A DNA stretch of 40,601 nucleotides from Mycobacterium pinniadriaticum (GTDB taxonomy: Bacteria > Actinomycetota > Actinomycetes > Mycobacteriales > Mycobacteriaceae), in NCBI RefSeq assembly GCF_026242045.1, contig NZ_JAPJDO010000048.1, positions 1 through 40,601 of the forward strand, given 5' to 3'. Shown here piece by piece: positions 21,624 to 30,419 of the stretch. The notes under the pieces were generated by a model. It was not told the DNA's origin. It saw nothing but the letters and a program-made list of their open reading frames with translations, and did not search any database. Each line of letters begins with the position of its first letter. Positions within the stretch are counted from its first letter, which is position 1. The position numbers and the translations under genes were made by a program.

Positions 21624-23398
21624 GGAGCCAGGCACACGACGGCGTTGCGGCCCGCGTGTTTGGCCCGATACATCGCCGAGTCGGCTCTGGTGGTCATGGA
21701 GGTGACGGGTTCACCGGGAGACGCGAGCGTCACACCGATGCTCAAGGTGGCGCAGATGGTCCTGTCCCCGTGGGGGATCGGTTCAGCGGCGCGCGAGCGA
21801 ATAGCCTCGGCGATCGCGGTCGCCTCGTCGATGCCGCCGATGCCGGGTAACAGGATCAACAATTCGTCACCGCCGGTGCGGCCGACGGTATCTCCCGGCC
21901 GCACACACTCATGGACCCGCATCGCCATGGTGGCCAGGACAAGGTCACCAACCGCATGGCCTTGAGTGTCGTTGATCTTCTTGAACTCATCGATGTCGCA
22001 GAAGAGCAGGCCGATGTAGGAGCCCGGCTCGGGCTGGCCGTCGAGCGCTGCCTCGAGGCGTCGCATCACCTCGGCGCGGTTCACCAGACCGGTCAGCGGG
22101 TCGAACCGCGCCAGATGTTCGAGCCGTCGCTCGGCATCTACCTGGTCGTCGACGACCCGCAGCGCAGCGATCAAGCCGTCGGCCTGGCCGTCGCCGTCGA
22201 AGTACGGCTTGGAGCGGCAATCGACCCAGTGGTAACCACCGCCGGCCGTGCGGACCCTGAACCGTCCCACCGAGGGCTTACCCGCGGCTATCCGCTGCGC
22301 ACTGGCCGCCACCACGTGCATGTCGTCAGGATGGACGCGGCCGGTGAAGTCAGATCCGACCCACAGCGACGGCGGATCACCGAACGCGGCTTGCACCGAC
22401 GGCGAGATCCACTCGACCTCCGTGCCATGCAGGCGGATCACGGTGTCGACGGCGTTCTCGGCGAGGATCCGGTAGCGGGCCTCGGCATCCGCACGCTCGC
22501 GGCTCAGGAGTTCCTTGTCGATGAGTAGTCGCTGTTCACGTTGACTGAGATAGAACATTGCGACGCCGGTGGTGACGGTACCCACCGAGATCGACAAGGC
22601 CCAGGCCGCATCGCTTGGCACGCCAAGCATCAGCAGGGCCAGTCGCGACAGCCCGATGACGATGGGCAGGCCGGCCAGGACCCCGACCATTCGGACCAGG
22701 GTCCAAGCGTCGGATCGAGCCAGCAGCCAGGCGGCGGGGTTGTGGTCGAGCCTCGCGGCGAAGCTGGCCGCACCCAGCAGCAGCAGGCACAAGGCGGTAG
22801 ATATCGCCATACCTGTCGACGGCGTGACAGCGATGACGGAGAGCGCCTGGAACAAGTAGGCGGCGGCCATGACGGCCGGCAACGCAACCCCTGCCACCAG
22901 GCTCACCACGCGCACCGCCCGGGCCCATCGCTGATCGAGCCGCGTCAACCCGACGGCGATCGCCAGCAGCAGAACTGTCGCGGCGGTCTGCGGGCTGGGA
23001 CGGCCCGGCCAGGTCTTCTGCATGGCTCGAACCTCGCCGGGGAACCACCACTGATCCAGCCCCAGGCGCAGGCCTGCCGCGTATTCGGTGAGGAACGCCA
23101 CGGCGGCTAGACCCGCAACGACCGCGAGGCCACATCCGACCCGCACTCTGGCAGGCGAGGGTTCGCCGGACAGAACGAGAATCGCGACCGCCAGCGCGGC
23201 CAGCAGTAGCGCCGTCCACGGCACCATTTGTGGCCAGGATGGCCAGACGCGGGTCAATCGCTCGGTTCCGGTCGCCCAGCCCAGCCAGTCCACCGCGGCA
23301 ATGGCCAACACCACACCCAAGGCCGCGCGCCCCGACAGCATGAGCAAGGTGCTCAAGCGGGACTGAGGATCGCGCTCGCCTGACTGGTTTCCCCCCAC
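21620..23398 (-). CDS. Membrane-bound PAS-GGDEF protein, putative diguanylate cyclase
   Basis: About 592 residues from GTG 23398 (TTG 23407 and ATG 23341 are alternatives). The N-terminal half has around eight hydrophobic helices forming a membrane sensor region. A coiled linker (REQRLLIDKELLSRERADAEARY) leads to a PAS domain (LAENAVDTVIRLHG to ALRVVDDQVDAE) and a GGDEF domain starting at FDPLTGLVNRAEVMRRL. The active-site loop is GGDEL, with leucine in place of the usual final phenylalanine. An inhibitory I-site RPGD sits five residues before it, as in active cyclases. There is no EAL domain. It could make cyclic di-GMP in response to a membrane or ligand signal. Confidence 0.87.
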   Translation of the reverse strand: MGGNQSGERDPQSRLSTLLMLSGRAALGVVLAIAAVDWLGWATGTERLTRVWPSWPQMVPWTALLLAALAVAILVLSGEPSPARVRVGCGLAVVAGLAAVAFLTEYAAGLRLGLDQWWFPGEVRAMQKTWPGRPSPQTAATVLLLAIAVGLTRLDQRWARAVRVVSLVAGVALPAVMAAAYLFQALSVIAVTPSTGMAISTALCLLLLGAASFAARLDHNPAAWLLARSDAWTLVRMVGVLAGLPIVIGLSRLALLMLGVPSDAAWALSISVGTVTTGVAMFYLSQREQRLLIDKELLSRERADAEARYRILAENAVDTVIRLHGTEVEWISPSVQAAFGDPPSLWVGSDFTGRVHPDDMHVVAASAQRIAAGKPSVGRFRVRTAGGGYHWVDCRSKPYFDGDGQADGLIAALRVVDDQVDAERRLEHLARFDPLTGLVNRAEVMRRLEAALDGQPEPGSYIGLLFCDIDEFKKINDTQGHAVGDLVLATMAMRVHECVRPGDTVGRTGGDELLILLPGIGGIDEATAIAEAIRSRAAEPIPHGDRTICATLSIGVTLASPGEPVTSMTTRADSAMYRAKHAGRNAVVCLAP

Positions 23399-23457
23399 CT
23401 CGACCAACTTAACCCCCGGTCGGCCACCCCAAGCACGAATTGAAACGCGTTGAAGCC

Positions 23458-24996
23458 CTATTTGCCGGGGCGCACCCCGAACCGGCGCACGCCCTTGCCG
23501 GCGAAGGCCCGCATCGCCCGGATCGCCATCCGCGCCTGCCGACGCGACGACGAGTACCACACCAGTTCGGACTTCTGGGTCGGGATCCGCGGTGCGGTGA
23601 TCGCCTGCTGGCGGCAGAACTTGATCAGCCCGCTGGGACCGCCGGCCCGGTAGCCGATGCCGGAGTCCTTCCAGCCACCCATCGGCAGCGAGGGGCAGAA
23701 CACGTTGGTCAGTGCGTCGTTGATGTTGACCGCGCCGCAATCCAGCCGCCGGGCCACCCGCTCACCGCGGTCGATGTCGCCGGTCCACACCGTGGCCGAG
23801 AGCCCGTACTTGGAGTCGTTGGCCAACCGGATGGCCTCGTCCTCGTCGGCGACCTTGACCACCGGCAGGGTCGGGCCGAAGGTCTCCTCGGCGATGCAGG
23901 ACATGGCCGGGGTGACGTCGGCGAGCACGGTCGGCTGGAAGAAGGTACCGACGCCGGTGGGCTTGCCGCCGGTCAGCACCCGAGCCCCGGCGGCGACCGC
24001 CTCCTGGACGTGGCGGTCGACGATGTCACACTGGGCGGCGGTGGCCATCGCACCGGTGTCGTACTTGAAGCCCGAATCCTCCTGCCCCTGAGCAATGTTG
24101 CGGACGTTCGCAGTGAGCTTGCGGACGAACTCGTCGTACACCGGAGCCTCGACGTAGACCCGCTCCACCGAGATACACACCTGCCCGGAGTTGAACATCC
24201 CACCCCAGGCGATGCCGTTGGCCGCGCGGTCGACGTCGGCGTCGGCCAGCACGATCGCCGGGTCCTTCCCGCCGAGTTCCAGGCTGAGCGGTTTGAGCTG
24301 CTGGGCACACGCCACCGCGACCTTGCGGCCGGTGGCCGTGGACCCGGTGAAGTGGACATAGTCCGCGTTGTCGATCACCGCGGCACCGGTCTCGCCATAC
24401 CCAGTGGCCAACCCGAGCACCGGCGGCGCCCCGACCTCGGTCCAGCCGCGGGCGAACTCGACGGCCGAAAGCGGGGTCACCTCAGACGGTTTCAACAGCA
24501 CGGCGGCGCCCGCTGCCAGCGCGGGCACCACGTCGAGGGCCAACATCGCCAGCGGGAAGTTCCACGGCTCGATGATCCCGACCAGCTGATAGGGGCGGTA
24601 CACCGTGGTCAGCTTCTTCACCCGGTAGATCAGGGTGTGGGGCTTGGGATGAGCATCGGCCAGGAAGGCCTCGGCGTTTCCAGCCCAGTACTTGATCGAG
24701 TCGGCCAGTGCCACCGGTTCGAGGCTGGCATCTTTACGCGACTTCCCGGTCTCCGACATCAGCACCTCGGTGAGGTGGTCGGCATTGTCGAGAATCCAGT
24801 CCTGCCACTTGAACATCCAGGCTTTCCGCCCGCGCGGGCCGATCTCTTCCCACTCGGTCTGGTACAGACGCAATTCCCTGGCCTTAGCGGCCACAGTATC
24901 GGGGCCGTCGACCGGCACGGTGCCGGCGACACGCCCGTCGGCGGGGTTGCGCACGGTGATGGTGGCTTGATCGGCCTTCGGCTCGACAGCGGTCAT
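23458..24996 (-). CDS. NAD(P)-dependent aldehyde dehydrogenase
   Basis: A 512-residue member of the ALDH superfamily. Catalytic residues are all present: Asn146 in EPWNFPLA, Lys169 in LLKPSE, Glu240 in LELGGKDP, and nucleophile Cys274 in NSGQVCIS. The C-terminal tail (RRQARMAIRAMRAF) is basic. It oxidises an aldehyde, possibly succinic semialdehyde or a fatty aldehyde, to the acid; the substrate cannot be told from sequence. ATG 24996 follows GAGAGGAG at good spacing. It stands between the GGDEF and SRAP genes, all on the minus strand. It is not part of the M. tuberculosis gene order as I recall it for exactly this spot (Rv3225c differs). Confidence 0.88.
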   Translation of the reverse strand: MTAVEPKADQATITVRNPADGRVAGTVPVDGPDTVAAKARELRLYQTEWEEIGPRGRKAWMFKWQDWILDNADHLTEVLMSETGKSRKDASLEPVALADSIKYWAGNAEAFLADAHPKPHTLIYRVKKLTTVYRPYQLVGIIEPWNFPLAMLALDVVPALAAGAAVLLKPSEVTPLSAVEFARGWTEVGAPPVLGLATGYGETGAAVIDNADYVHFTGSTATGRKVAVACAQQLKPLSLELGGKDPAIVLADADVDRAANGIAWGGMFNSGQVCISVERVYVEAPVYDEFVRKLTANVRNIAQGQEDSGFKYDTGAMATAAQCDIVDRHVQEAVAAGARVLTGGKPTGVGTFFQPTVLADVTPAMSCIAEETFGPTLPVVKVADEDEAIRLANDSKYGLSATVWTGDIDRGERVARRLDCGAVNINDALTNVFCPSLPMGGWKDSGIGYRAGGPSGLIKFCRQQAITAPRIPTQKSELVWYSSSRRQARMAIRAMRAFAGKGVRRFGVRPGK

Positions 24997-25051
24997 GGCC
25001 GCTCCTCTCGCTGGGCAGGACTTGCCTGCGAGCGTAGCCGCTGCCGAGCCG

Positions 25052-25831
25052 CTAGAACAGGCCAACCGGTTGGTTGTGCGGGCCGGCCGGCTCGATGAGC
25101 TCGGGCCCGTTGTTGCGGACGCTGTTCACCAGGGTGGACACCTCCCGCACGTCGATGCCCGCGATATCCGGCGGTGCGCCGAGCAGTTCGGTGTCCGCGG
25201 GCTGGTCGGGGTCCAGCCAGCGGTCCCAATCCCGCTGTGCGACCACCAGCGGCATCCGGTCGTGGATCTCGGCGAGCTCCCCGACGGCGTCGGTGGTGAT
25301 GATCGTGCATGTCAGCAGCGGAAGCGCGGCATCATTTGCTTTCCAGACCGACCACAGGCCGGCCATGAACAGCGGCTCACCGTCATCCCGATGCATGTAG
25401 AACGGGGTCTTGCGGGCTTTCTTGCCCGCCGGCGTGTCCGGGTTGGGCTTCCATTCGTAGTAGCCGTCCATCGGTACCAGGCAGCGCTTGCTCTTCGCCG
25501 ACGCCCGGAATGCCGGTGACGTGGTGACCTTCTCGGCACGGGCGTTGATCAGCAGAGGGCCCTTTGCCTCCGGGGTGCCGTCAGCGGTCGCCTTCACCCA
25601 CGGCGGCACCAGGCCCCAGCGCATCAACCGCACCCGTCTGGTGGGCGTGTCCGTAGAAGATGAAGCCTCGCTGTGGCGGCTCACCACGGTGGCGACCGTG
25701 GCCGTCGGCGCGACGTTGTAGTTGGGTCCGCGGGCCTCAGAAGCCGAGGTGCCCGCTGTAACTTCATCGATGGCCTGGATCTTCTCCGCGAGCAGAGCCG
25801 GGTCGGTGGTCACCGCGAAACGTCCGCACAT
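25052..25831 (-). CDS. SRAP-family DNA-protein crosslink protein (HMCES/YedK, Rv3226c type)
   Basis: A 259-residue SOS-response-associated peptidase. It begins MCGRF, so removal of methionine exposes the catalytic Cys2. The other active-site residues are in YNVAPT, MDGYYEWK (glutamate) and IHDRMPLVV (histidine). Such proteins form a thiazolidine crosslink with abasic sites in single-stranded DNA, shielding them from breakage. ATG 25831 is fixed by MCGRF. It diverges from aroA with only 44 bp between, so the two share a promoter region. Confidence 0.93.
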   Translation of the reverse strand: MCGRFAVTTDPALLAEKIQAIDEVTAGTSASEARGPNYNVAPTATVATVVSRHSEASSSTDTPTRRVRLMRWGLVPPWVKATADGTPEAKGPLLINARAEKVTTSPAFRASAKSKRCLVPMDGYYEWKPNPDTPAGKKARKTPFYMHRDDGEPLFMAGLWSVWKANDAALPLLTCTIITTDAVGELAEIHDRMPLVVAQRDWDRWLDPDQPADTELLGAPPDIAGIDVREVSTLVNSVRNNGPELIEPAGPHNQPVGLF

Positions 25832-25875
25832 GCCTCCATCGTGGCGCACGCACCCGACAGGGCAGGATGTAAGCC

Positions 25876-27162
25876 GTGAGCACCGAGCTATGGACGGCAC
25901 CCTGGACGGAGACAGCCGTCGACGCCATGGTGACCGTGCCCGGCTCGAAATCGCAGACCAACCGCACCCTGGTGCTCGCGGCACTGGCCGCGGCGCAAGG
26001 AAACGGCCGCTCCTCGATCAGCGGCGCCCTCCGCAGTCGCGACACCGACCTGATGATCGGAGCCCTGCGGGCATTGGGCATCGACGTGTCCGGCGCGGGC
26101 GCCGAGCTGGCGGTCGGCGGAGCACTGGCCCCGGGACCGCAGGCGCGGATCGACTGCGGGCTGGCCGGCACCGTGCTGAGGTTCGTCCCGCCGCTGGCGG
26201 CGCTGAGCACCTCGGTCGTCGAATTCGACGGTGACGAGCAGGCCCGAAGCCGGCCGATCGCTCCCCTGCTCGACGCGCTGCGTGGGCTCGGTGTCGACAT
26301 CGACGGCGCGGGCCTGCCGTTCCTGGTCCGCGGCCTCGGCGCCGTCGAGGGTGGCACCGTCCATATCGACGCGTCGGCTTCCTCTCAGTTCGTCTCTGGC
26401 CTGCTGCTCTCCGGTGCGGCCTTCACCCAGGGGGTGACCGTGGTGCACACCGGCACCTCGGTGCCCTCGGCACCGCACATCGCGATGACCGTGGCCATGC
26501 TGCGCGAGGCCGGCGTCGAGGTCGATGACGGAGGAGCCAACCAATGGCGGGTGGCGCCGGGACGCATCGCGGCCCGGCATTGGGATGTCGAGCCGGACTT
26601 GTCCAACTCGGTGCCATTTCTGGCCGCGGCCGTGGTGACCGGTGGCACGGTGGGTATCACCGGCTGGCCGGCCGATAGCGTGCAGCCGGCCGACACCATT
26701 CTGGCGATCCTCGGGTTGCTGGGATCGACGGTGCACCTCACGGATTCACACTTGGAGGTGCGCGGTCCACAGTTCTACGACGGCTTTGATGTGGACTTGC
26801 ACGATGTCGGCGAGCTGGCCCCGGCGGTGGCGGCGCTGGCCGCGCTGGCGGCGCCGGGCTCGGTGTCTCGGTTGACCGGCATCGCGCACCTTCGCGGCCA
26901 CGAGACCGACCGGTTGGCGGCGCTGACCACCGAGATCGGCGGGCTCGGCGGTAGGTGCACCGAAACCGATGACGGCCTGGAGATCACCGCCACTCCCCTG
27001 CACGCCGGCACCTGGCACTCCTACGCCGATCACCGGATGGCGATGGCCGGGGCCATCATCGGGCTGCGGGTGCCCGGAGTCGCCGTGGAAGACATTGCGA
27101 CCACCGGCAAGACCCTGCCGGACTTCGCGGCGCTGTGGACCGAGATGGTGAGCCGCGGTTGA
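25876..27162 (+). CDS. aroA: 3-phosphoshikimate 1-carboxyvinyltransferase (EPSP synthase)
   Basis: A 428-residue EPSP synthase from GTG 25876, the sixth step of the shikimate pathway to chorismate. The N-terminal PGSKSQTNRTLVLAAL (Lys25) binds phosphoenolpyruvate and shikimate-3-phosphate. DCGLAGTVLRF and FDGDEQARSRPIAPLLDALR are the two other PEP/S3P-binding blocks, and YADHRMAMAGAI lies near the C-terminus. Chorismate is also the substrate of the isochorismate synthase encoded in the same window. Its TGA overlaps the TTG start of rsgA (TTGA at 27159-27162), so the two are coupled. Matches Rv3227. Confidence 0.95.
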   Translation: MSTELWTAPWTETAVDAMVTVPGSKSQTNRTLVLAALAAAQGNGRSSISGALRSRDTDLMIGALRALGIDVSGAGAELAVGGALAPGPQARIDCGLAGTVLRFVPPLAALSTSVVEFDGDEQARSRPIAPLLDALRGLGVDIDGAGLPFLVRGLGAVEGGTVHIDASASSQFVSGLLLSGAAFTQGVTVVHTGTSVPSAPHIAMTVAMLREAGVEVDDGGANQWRVAPGRIAARHWDVEPDLSNSVPFLAAAVVTGGTVGITGWPADSVQPADTILAILGLLGSTVHLTDSHLEVRGPQFYDGFDVDLHDVGELAPAVAALAALAAPGSVSRLTGIAHLRGHETDRLAALTTEIGGLGGRCTETDDGLEITATPLHAGTWHSYADHRMAMAGAIIGLRVPGVAVEDIATTGKTLPDFAALWTEMVSRG

Positions 27163-28148
27163 GCCCACGCGAGTACGACGAGTCCGACGTCAGAATCAGG
27201 TCGGGCCGTGGCTCGCGCCCTCGCACCAAGACCCGTCCCGAACACGCCGACGCGGTGTCGGCCATGGTGGTCACCGTCGATCGCGGCCGCTGGGGCTGCG
27301 TCCTGGACGGTGACCCGCACCGCCACGTCACCGCCATGCGCGCCCGCGAATTGGGCCGCACCCCCATCGTCGTCGGCGACCTGGTCGACGTGGTCGGCGA
27401 TCTCAGCGGGCGGCCCGATAGCCTGGCCCGGATCGTGCGCCGTGGCGAACGGCGGACTGTGTTGCGCCGCACCGCGGATGACACCGATACCACCGAACGT
27501 GTCGTCGTGGCCAATGCCGACCAGTTGCTCATCGTCGTCGCGCTCGCCGACCCTCCGCCGCGCACCGGCCTGGTGGACCGGGCGCTGATCGCGGCATACG
27601 CCGGCGGGATCAGGCCGATTCTCTGCCTGACGAAGACCGATCTGGCGCCGGCCGAGCCGTTCGCCGAACACTTCTCCGATCTGGAGCTGACCGTGCTGAC
27701 CGCCGGCCGCGACGATCCTCTCGATGAGGTGGAACGCTTGCTGGCCGGGCAGGTCACCGTGTTGCTCGGCCACTCCGGGGTGGGCAAATCCACCATGGTG
27801 AATCGCCTTGTACCGCAAGCAGACCGCGCCACCGGTGAGGTGTCGGGCGTCGGCAAGGGCAAGCACACCTCGACGCAGTCGGTGGCGCTGCCGCTGCCCG
27901 TCGGCGGCTGGGTGATCGACACCCCGGGCATCAGGTCGTTCGGCCTGGCCCACATCGAACCCGACGATGTGCTGCGGGCGTTTTCGGATCTGGCGGACGC
28001 GATCGGGGACTGCCCTCGCGGGTGCGGGCACATGGGTCCCCCGGCCGACCCCGAATGTGCGCTCGACGCGCTGACCGGGGCACCCGCGCGGCGCGTCGCA
28101 GCGGCGCGGCGCCTGCTGTCCGCGTTGTCAGAAGGCACCGCGTACTGA
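27159..28148 (+). CDS. rsgA: Ribosome small-subunit-dependent GTPase RsgA
   Basis: A 329-residue circularly permuted GTPase; the motif order is G4 (TKTD, 158-161), G1 (GHSGVGKST, 204-212), G3 (DTPG, 254-257). An OB-fold occupies about residues 33-100, and a zinc region follows near 288-303 (CPRGCGHMGPPADPEC). It acts late in 30S subunit maturation. The start is taken as TTG 27159, which overlaps the aroA stop, because the conserved reading begins there (SPREYDESDVRIR) and no ATG or GTG is better. Cotranscribed with aroA. Matches Rv3228. Confidence 0.93.
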   Translation: MSPREYDESDVRIRSGRGSRPRTKTRPEHADAVSAMVVTVDRGRWGCVLDGDPHRHVTAMRARELGRTPIVVGDLVDVVGDLSGRPDSLARIVRRGERRTVLRRTADDTDTTERVVVANADQLLIVVALADPPPRTGLVDRALIAAYAGGIRPILCLTKTDLAPAEPFAEHFSDLELTVLTAGRDDPLDEVERLLAGQVTVLLGHSGVGKSTMVNRLVPQADRATGEVSGVGKGKHTSTQSVALPLPVGGWVIDTPGIRSFGLAHIEPDDVLRAFSDLADAIGDCPRGCGHMGPPADPECALDALTGAPARRVAAARRLLSALSEGTAY

Positions 28149-28188
28149 TAATTGATTGCAACACCAACTGAGAGGGCACGCCGAAGAC

Positions 28189-29037
28189 ATGAGCACTGTT
28201 CCGAATCTGACACTCAACGACGGCACCCAGATCCCGCAACTCGGGTTCGGCGTCTTCCAGATCCCGCCCGAAGAAACCGCTTCGGCGGTGCGCACCGCCC
28301 TGGAGATCGGCTATCGCCACATCGACACCGCGGAGATGTACCAGAACGAGAAGGGCGTCGGGCAGGGCATCCGGGATTTCGGCATCGACCGCGGTGAGGT
28401 CTACCTCACCAGCAAGCTCAACAACGGTTTTCACAAGCCCGACGATGCCCGTCGCGCGTTCGACGCGACGATCGAGGCACTCGGCTATGACTATGTGGAC
28501 CTGTTCTTGATCCACTGGCCGCTCCCGACGCTGTACGACGGCGACTTCGTCTCCACCTGGAAAACGTTGGAGGAATTCAAGAAAGACGGCCGCGCCCGCA
28601 GCATCGGGGTGTCCAACTTCCAGATCCACCACCTCGAAGAACTGGCCCGCGACACCGAGACCGTGCCCGCCGTCAACCAGATCGAGGTGCACCCGTACTT
28701 CGCCAACGACGCGTTGCGCGCCTACGGCACCGACCACGACATCCTCACCGAAGCGTGGTCACCGATCGCCCAGGGAGCGGTGCTCGGCGACCCGGTGATC
28801 GGCGGGATCGCCGAGCGGATCGGCAAGAGCCCGGCCCAGGTGGTGCTGCGCTGGCATATCGAGCGCGGCGACATCGTCTTCCCGAAATCAGTCACGCCGG
28901 AACGGATCAAGGAGAACATCGAGATCTTCGACTTCGAGCTGGGCGACGAGGACATCGATGCCATCACCGCCCTCGACAAGGGTGAGGCCGGGCGCATCGG
29001 CCCGAACCCGGATGTCTTCGACTGGATCCCGAAGTAA
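28189..29037 (+). CDS. Aldo-keto reductase (AKR5-like)
   Basis: A 282-residue NADPH-dependent reductase with the AKR tetrad: Asp in HIDTAEMY, Tyr in MYQNE, Lys in YLTSKL and His in LFLIHWPLP. GVSNFQIHHLEEL and the cofactor segment VFPKSVTPERIKENIEIFDFEL are typical. It reduces small aldehydes or ketones, for example methylglyoxal, in similar mycobacterial enzymes. ATG 28189 is the start of the conserved protein (MSTVPNLTLNDG). It follows rsgA after 40 bp. In the M. tuberculosis map I recall rsgA being directly followed by desA3, so this gene is an addition. Confidence 0.92.
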   Translation: MSTVPNLTLNDGTQIPQLGFGVFQIPPEETASAVRTALEIGYRHIDTAEMYQNEKGVGQGIRDFGIDRGEVYLTSKLNNGFHKPDDARRAFDATIEALGYDYVDLFLIHWPLPTLYDGDFVSTWKTLEEFKKDGRARSIGVSNFQIHHLEELARDTETVPAVNQIEVHPYFANDALRAYGTDHDILTEAWSPIAQGAVLGDPVIGGIAERIGKSPAQVVLRWHIERGDIVFPKSVTPERIKENIEIFDFELGDEDIDAITALDKGEAGRIGPNPDVFDWIPK

Positions 29038-29040
29038 AGC

Positions 29041-29107
29041 CGCATCGAGTCTGCGGTGAGCGCGGCGACACGCCGACGATCCGCGCTCTGGCCGCAGAAT
29101 CGATGCG
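29041..29107. repeat. Long intergenic hairpin between the aldo-keto reductase gene and desA3
   Basis: Outer arms 29041-29056 and 29092-29107 pair over 16 bp with one mismatch (CGCATCGA...TCGATGCG). An inner stem GAGCGCGG/CCGCGCTC (29058-29065, 29081-29088) continues it. The loop contains GCGACACGCCG (29065-29075), identical to the core in the hairpin at 3417-3472. It fills the space between two convergent genes, so it can act as a bidirectional terminator, though there is no U-run. Confidence 0.75.
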
Positions 29108-29113
29108 ATGACC

Positions 29114-30349
29114 TTAGGCGGCCTTGGCGATACGCTTCTCGCGGCGCTTGGCCCGCACGGCCGCGATGGCGGACTTGAGCCCGCGGCGCGGTTCCTTACC
29201 CAGTTCGTCGAACATCCGCTCGCTGCGCGTCTCCGGTGCGTCATCGACGGTGTCGCGCAGGTACTTGTCCGGAAGTGACAGCTTGGCGATCGTGCGCCAG
29301 GTTTTGGCGTACTGCACCACGAACGGGCCGCTGGTGTAGGGCAGGTCGTACTTGTCGCAGACCTGGCGCACCCGCACCGAGATCTCGGCCAGCCGGTTAC
29401 TCGGCAAGTCGGGGTACAGATGATGCTCGATCTGGTACGACAGGTTGCCGGTCATGAAGTCCATGGCCCGGCTGCCGTCGATGTTGGCGCTGCCCAGCAT
29501 CTGCCGCAGGTACCACTGACCCTTGCTCTCGCCCACCATGTCGGTCTTGGTGAATTTCTCTGCGCCATCAGGAAAGTGGCCGCAGAAGATCACCGCGTTG
29601 GCCCACACGTTTCGGATCACGTTGGCAATTGCGTTCGCGGTGGCCGTCGAGCGATAGGTGGCGCCCGGGGACAGCGAGGTCAGCGCCGGGAAGGCGACGT
29701 AGTCCTTGAGCAGCTGCCGCCCGGCCTTGGCGCCGAACTCGCGCACTCGGATCAAGGTGGCCTTGCGATCGTCGCGCCCTTTCCAGATCTTGCCGAGCTC
29801 GAGGTGCTGTAACCCGACGCCCCACTCGAAACCGATGGCCAGCAGGGTGTTGAACAGAAGGTTGCCGTAGAGATTGAACGGCTTCCAGCGTTGATCACGG
29901 GTGACTCGGATGACGCCGTAGCCCACATCGTCGTCCATGCCCAAGATGTTGGTGTACTTGTGATGCATGAAGTTGTGGGTGAACCGCCAGTGCTTGGACG
30001 CCCCGCTCATGTCCCACTCCCACGACGAGGAGTGGATCTCGGGGTCGTTCATCCAGTCCCACTGGCCGTGCATGACGTTGTGGCCGATCTCCATGTTCTC
30101 GATGATCTTGGCCACGCCCAGGGTCACGGTGCCGGCCCACCACGCCGATCGCTTGGAGCTGGCGGTGAGTATCAGCCTTCCGGCGATCTCCAAGCCGCGC
30201 TGGGCTGCGATGGTGCGGCGGATGTAGCGCGCATCCCGCGCGCCCAGGGAATCCTCGATGTCCTGGCGGATGGAGTCGAGCTCGACCGCCAAGCTCTCGA
30301 TGTCGGCGTCGGTCAGATGCGCAAACGCGTCCACATCGGTAATTGCCAT
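29114..30349 (-). CDS. desA3: Membrane fatty-acyl-CoA desaturase DesA3
   Basis: A 411-residue integral membrane acyl-CoA delta-9 desaturase. Three histidine boxes are present: HNVMH (90-94), HNFMHH (125-130) and QIEHH (306-310), which bind the diiron centre. Hydrophobic segments between them anchor it in the membrane. In M. tuberculosis DesA3 (Rv3229c) makes oleic acid from stearoyl-CoA and needs the reductase Rv3230c. The C-terminal tail is rich in basic residues. ATG 30349 follows GGGAGG on the minus strand. A 35-bp palindromic element lies directly upstream (30372-30406). Confidence 0.94.
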   Translation of the reverse strand: MAITDVDAFAHLTDADIESLAVELDSIRQDIEDSLGARDARYIRRTIAAQRGLEIAGRLILTASSKRSAWWAGTVTLGVAKIIENMEIGHNVMHGQWDWMNDPEIHSSSWEWDMSGASKHWRFTHNFMHHKYTNILGMDDDVGYGVIRVTRDQRWKPFNLYGNLLFNTLLAIGFEWGVGLQHLELGKIWKGRDDRKATLIRVREFGAKAGRQLLKDYVAFPALTSLSPGATYRSTATANAIANVIRNVWANAVIFCGHFPDGAEKFTKTDMVGESKGQWYLRQMLGSANIDGSRAMDFMTGNLSYQIEHHLYPDLPSNRLAEISVRVRQVCDKYDLPYTSGPFVVQYAKTWRTIAKLSLPDKYLRDTVDDAPETRSERMFDELGKEPRRGLKSAIAAVRAKRREKRIAKAA

Positions 30350-30371
30350 AACTCATGCCTCCCTTCTTGCG

Positions 30372-30406
30372 CCTACGCTACCGTAACCTACGTTCCCGTA
30401 GGTTAC
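30372..30406 (-). promoter_or_regulatory. Palindromic operator upstream of desA3
   Basis: It contains the perfect inverted repeat GTAACCTACG-ttcc-CGTAGGTTAC (30383-30406). A second overlapping repeat, TTACT-aagc-AGTAA, follows at 30403-30416. Its first 29 bp match the element at 31593-31621 at 26 positions. It ends 22 bp before the desA3 start, immediately upstream of the ribosome binding site, so it probably covers the promoter or transcription start. Confidence 0.75.
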
Positions 30407-30419
30407 TAAGCAGTAAACC

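Noticed and set aside
23440..25098. A 552-codon plus-strand frame opposite the aldehyde dehydrogenase
   Set aside because: It is antisense to a complete ALDH with all catalytic residues and has shadow-type composition.
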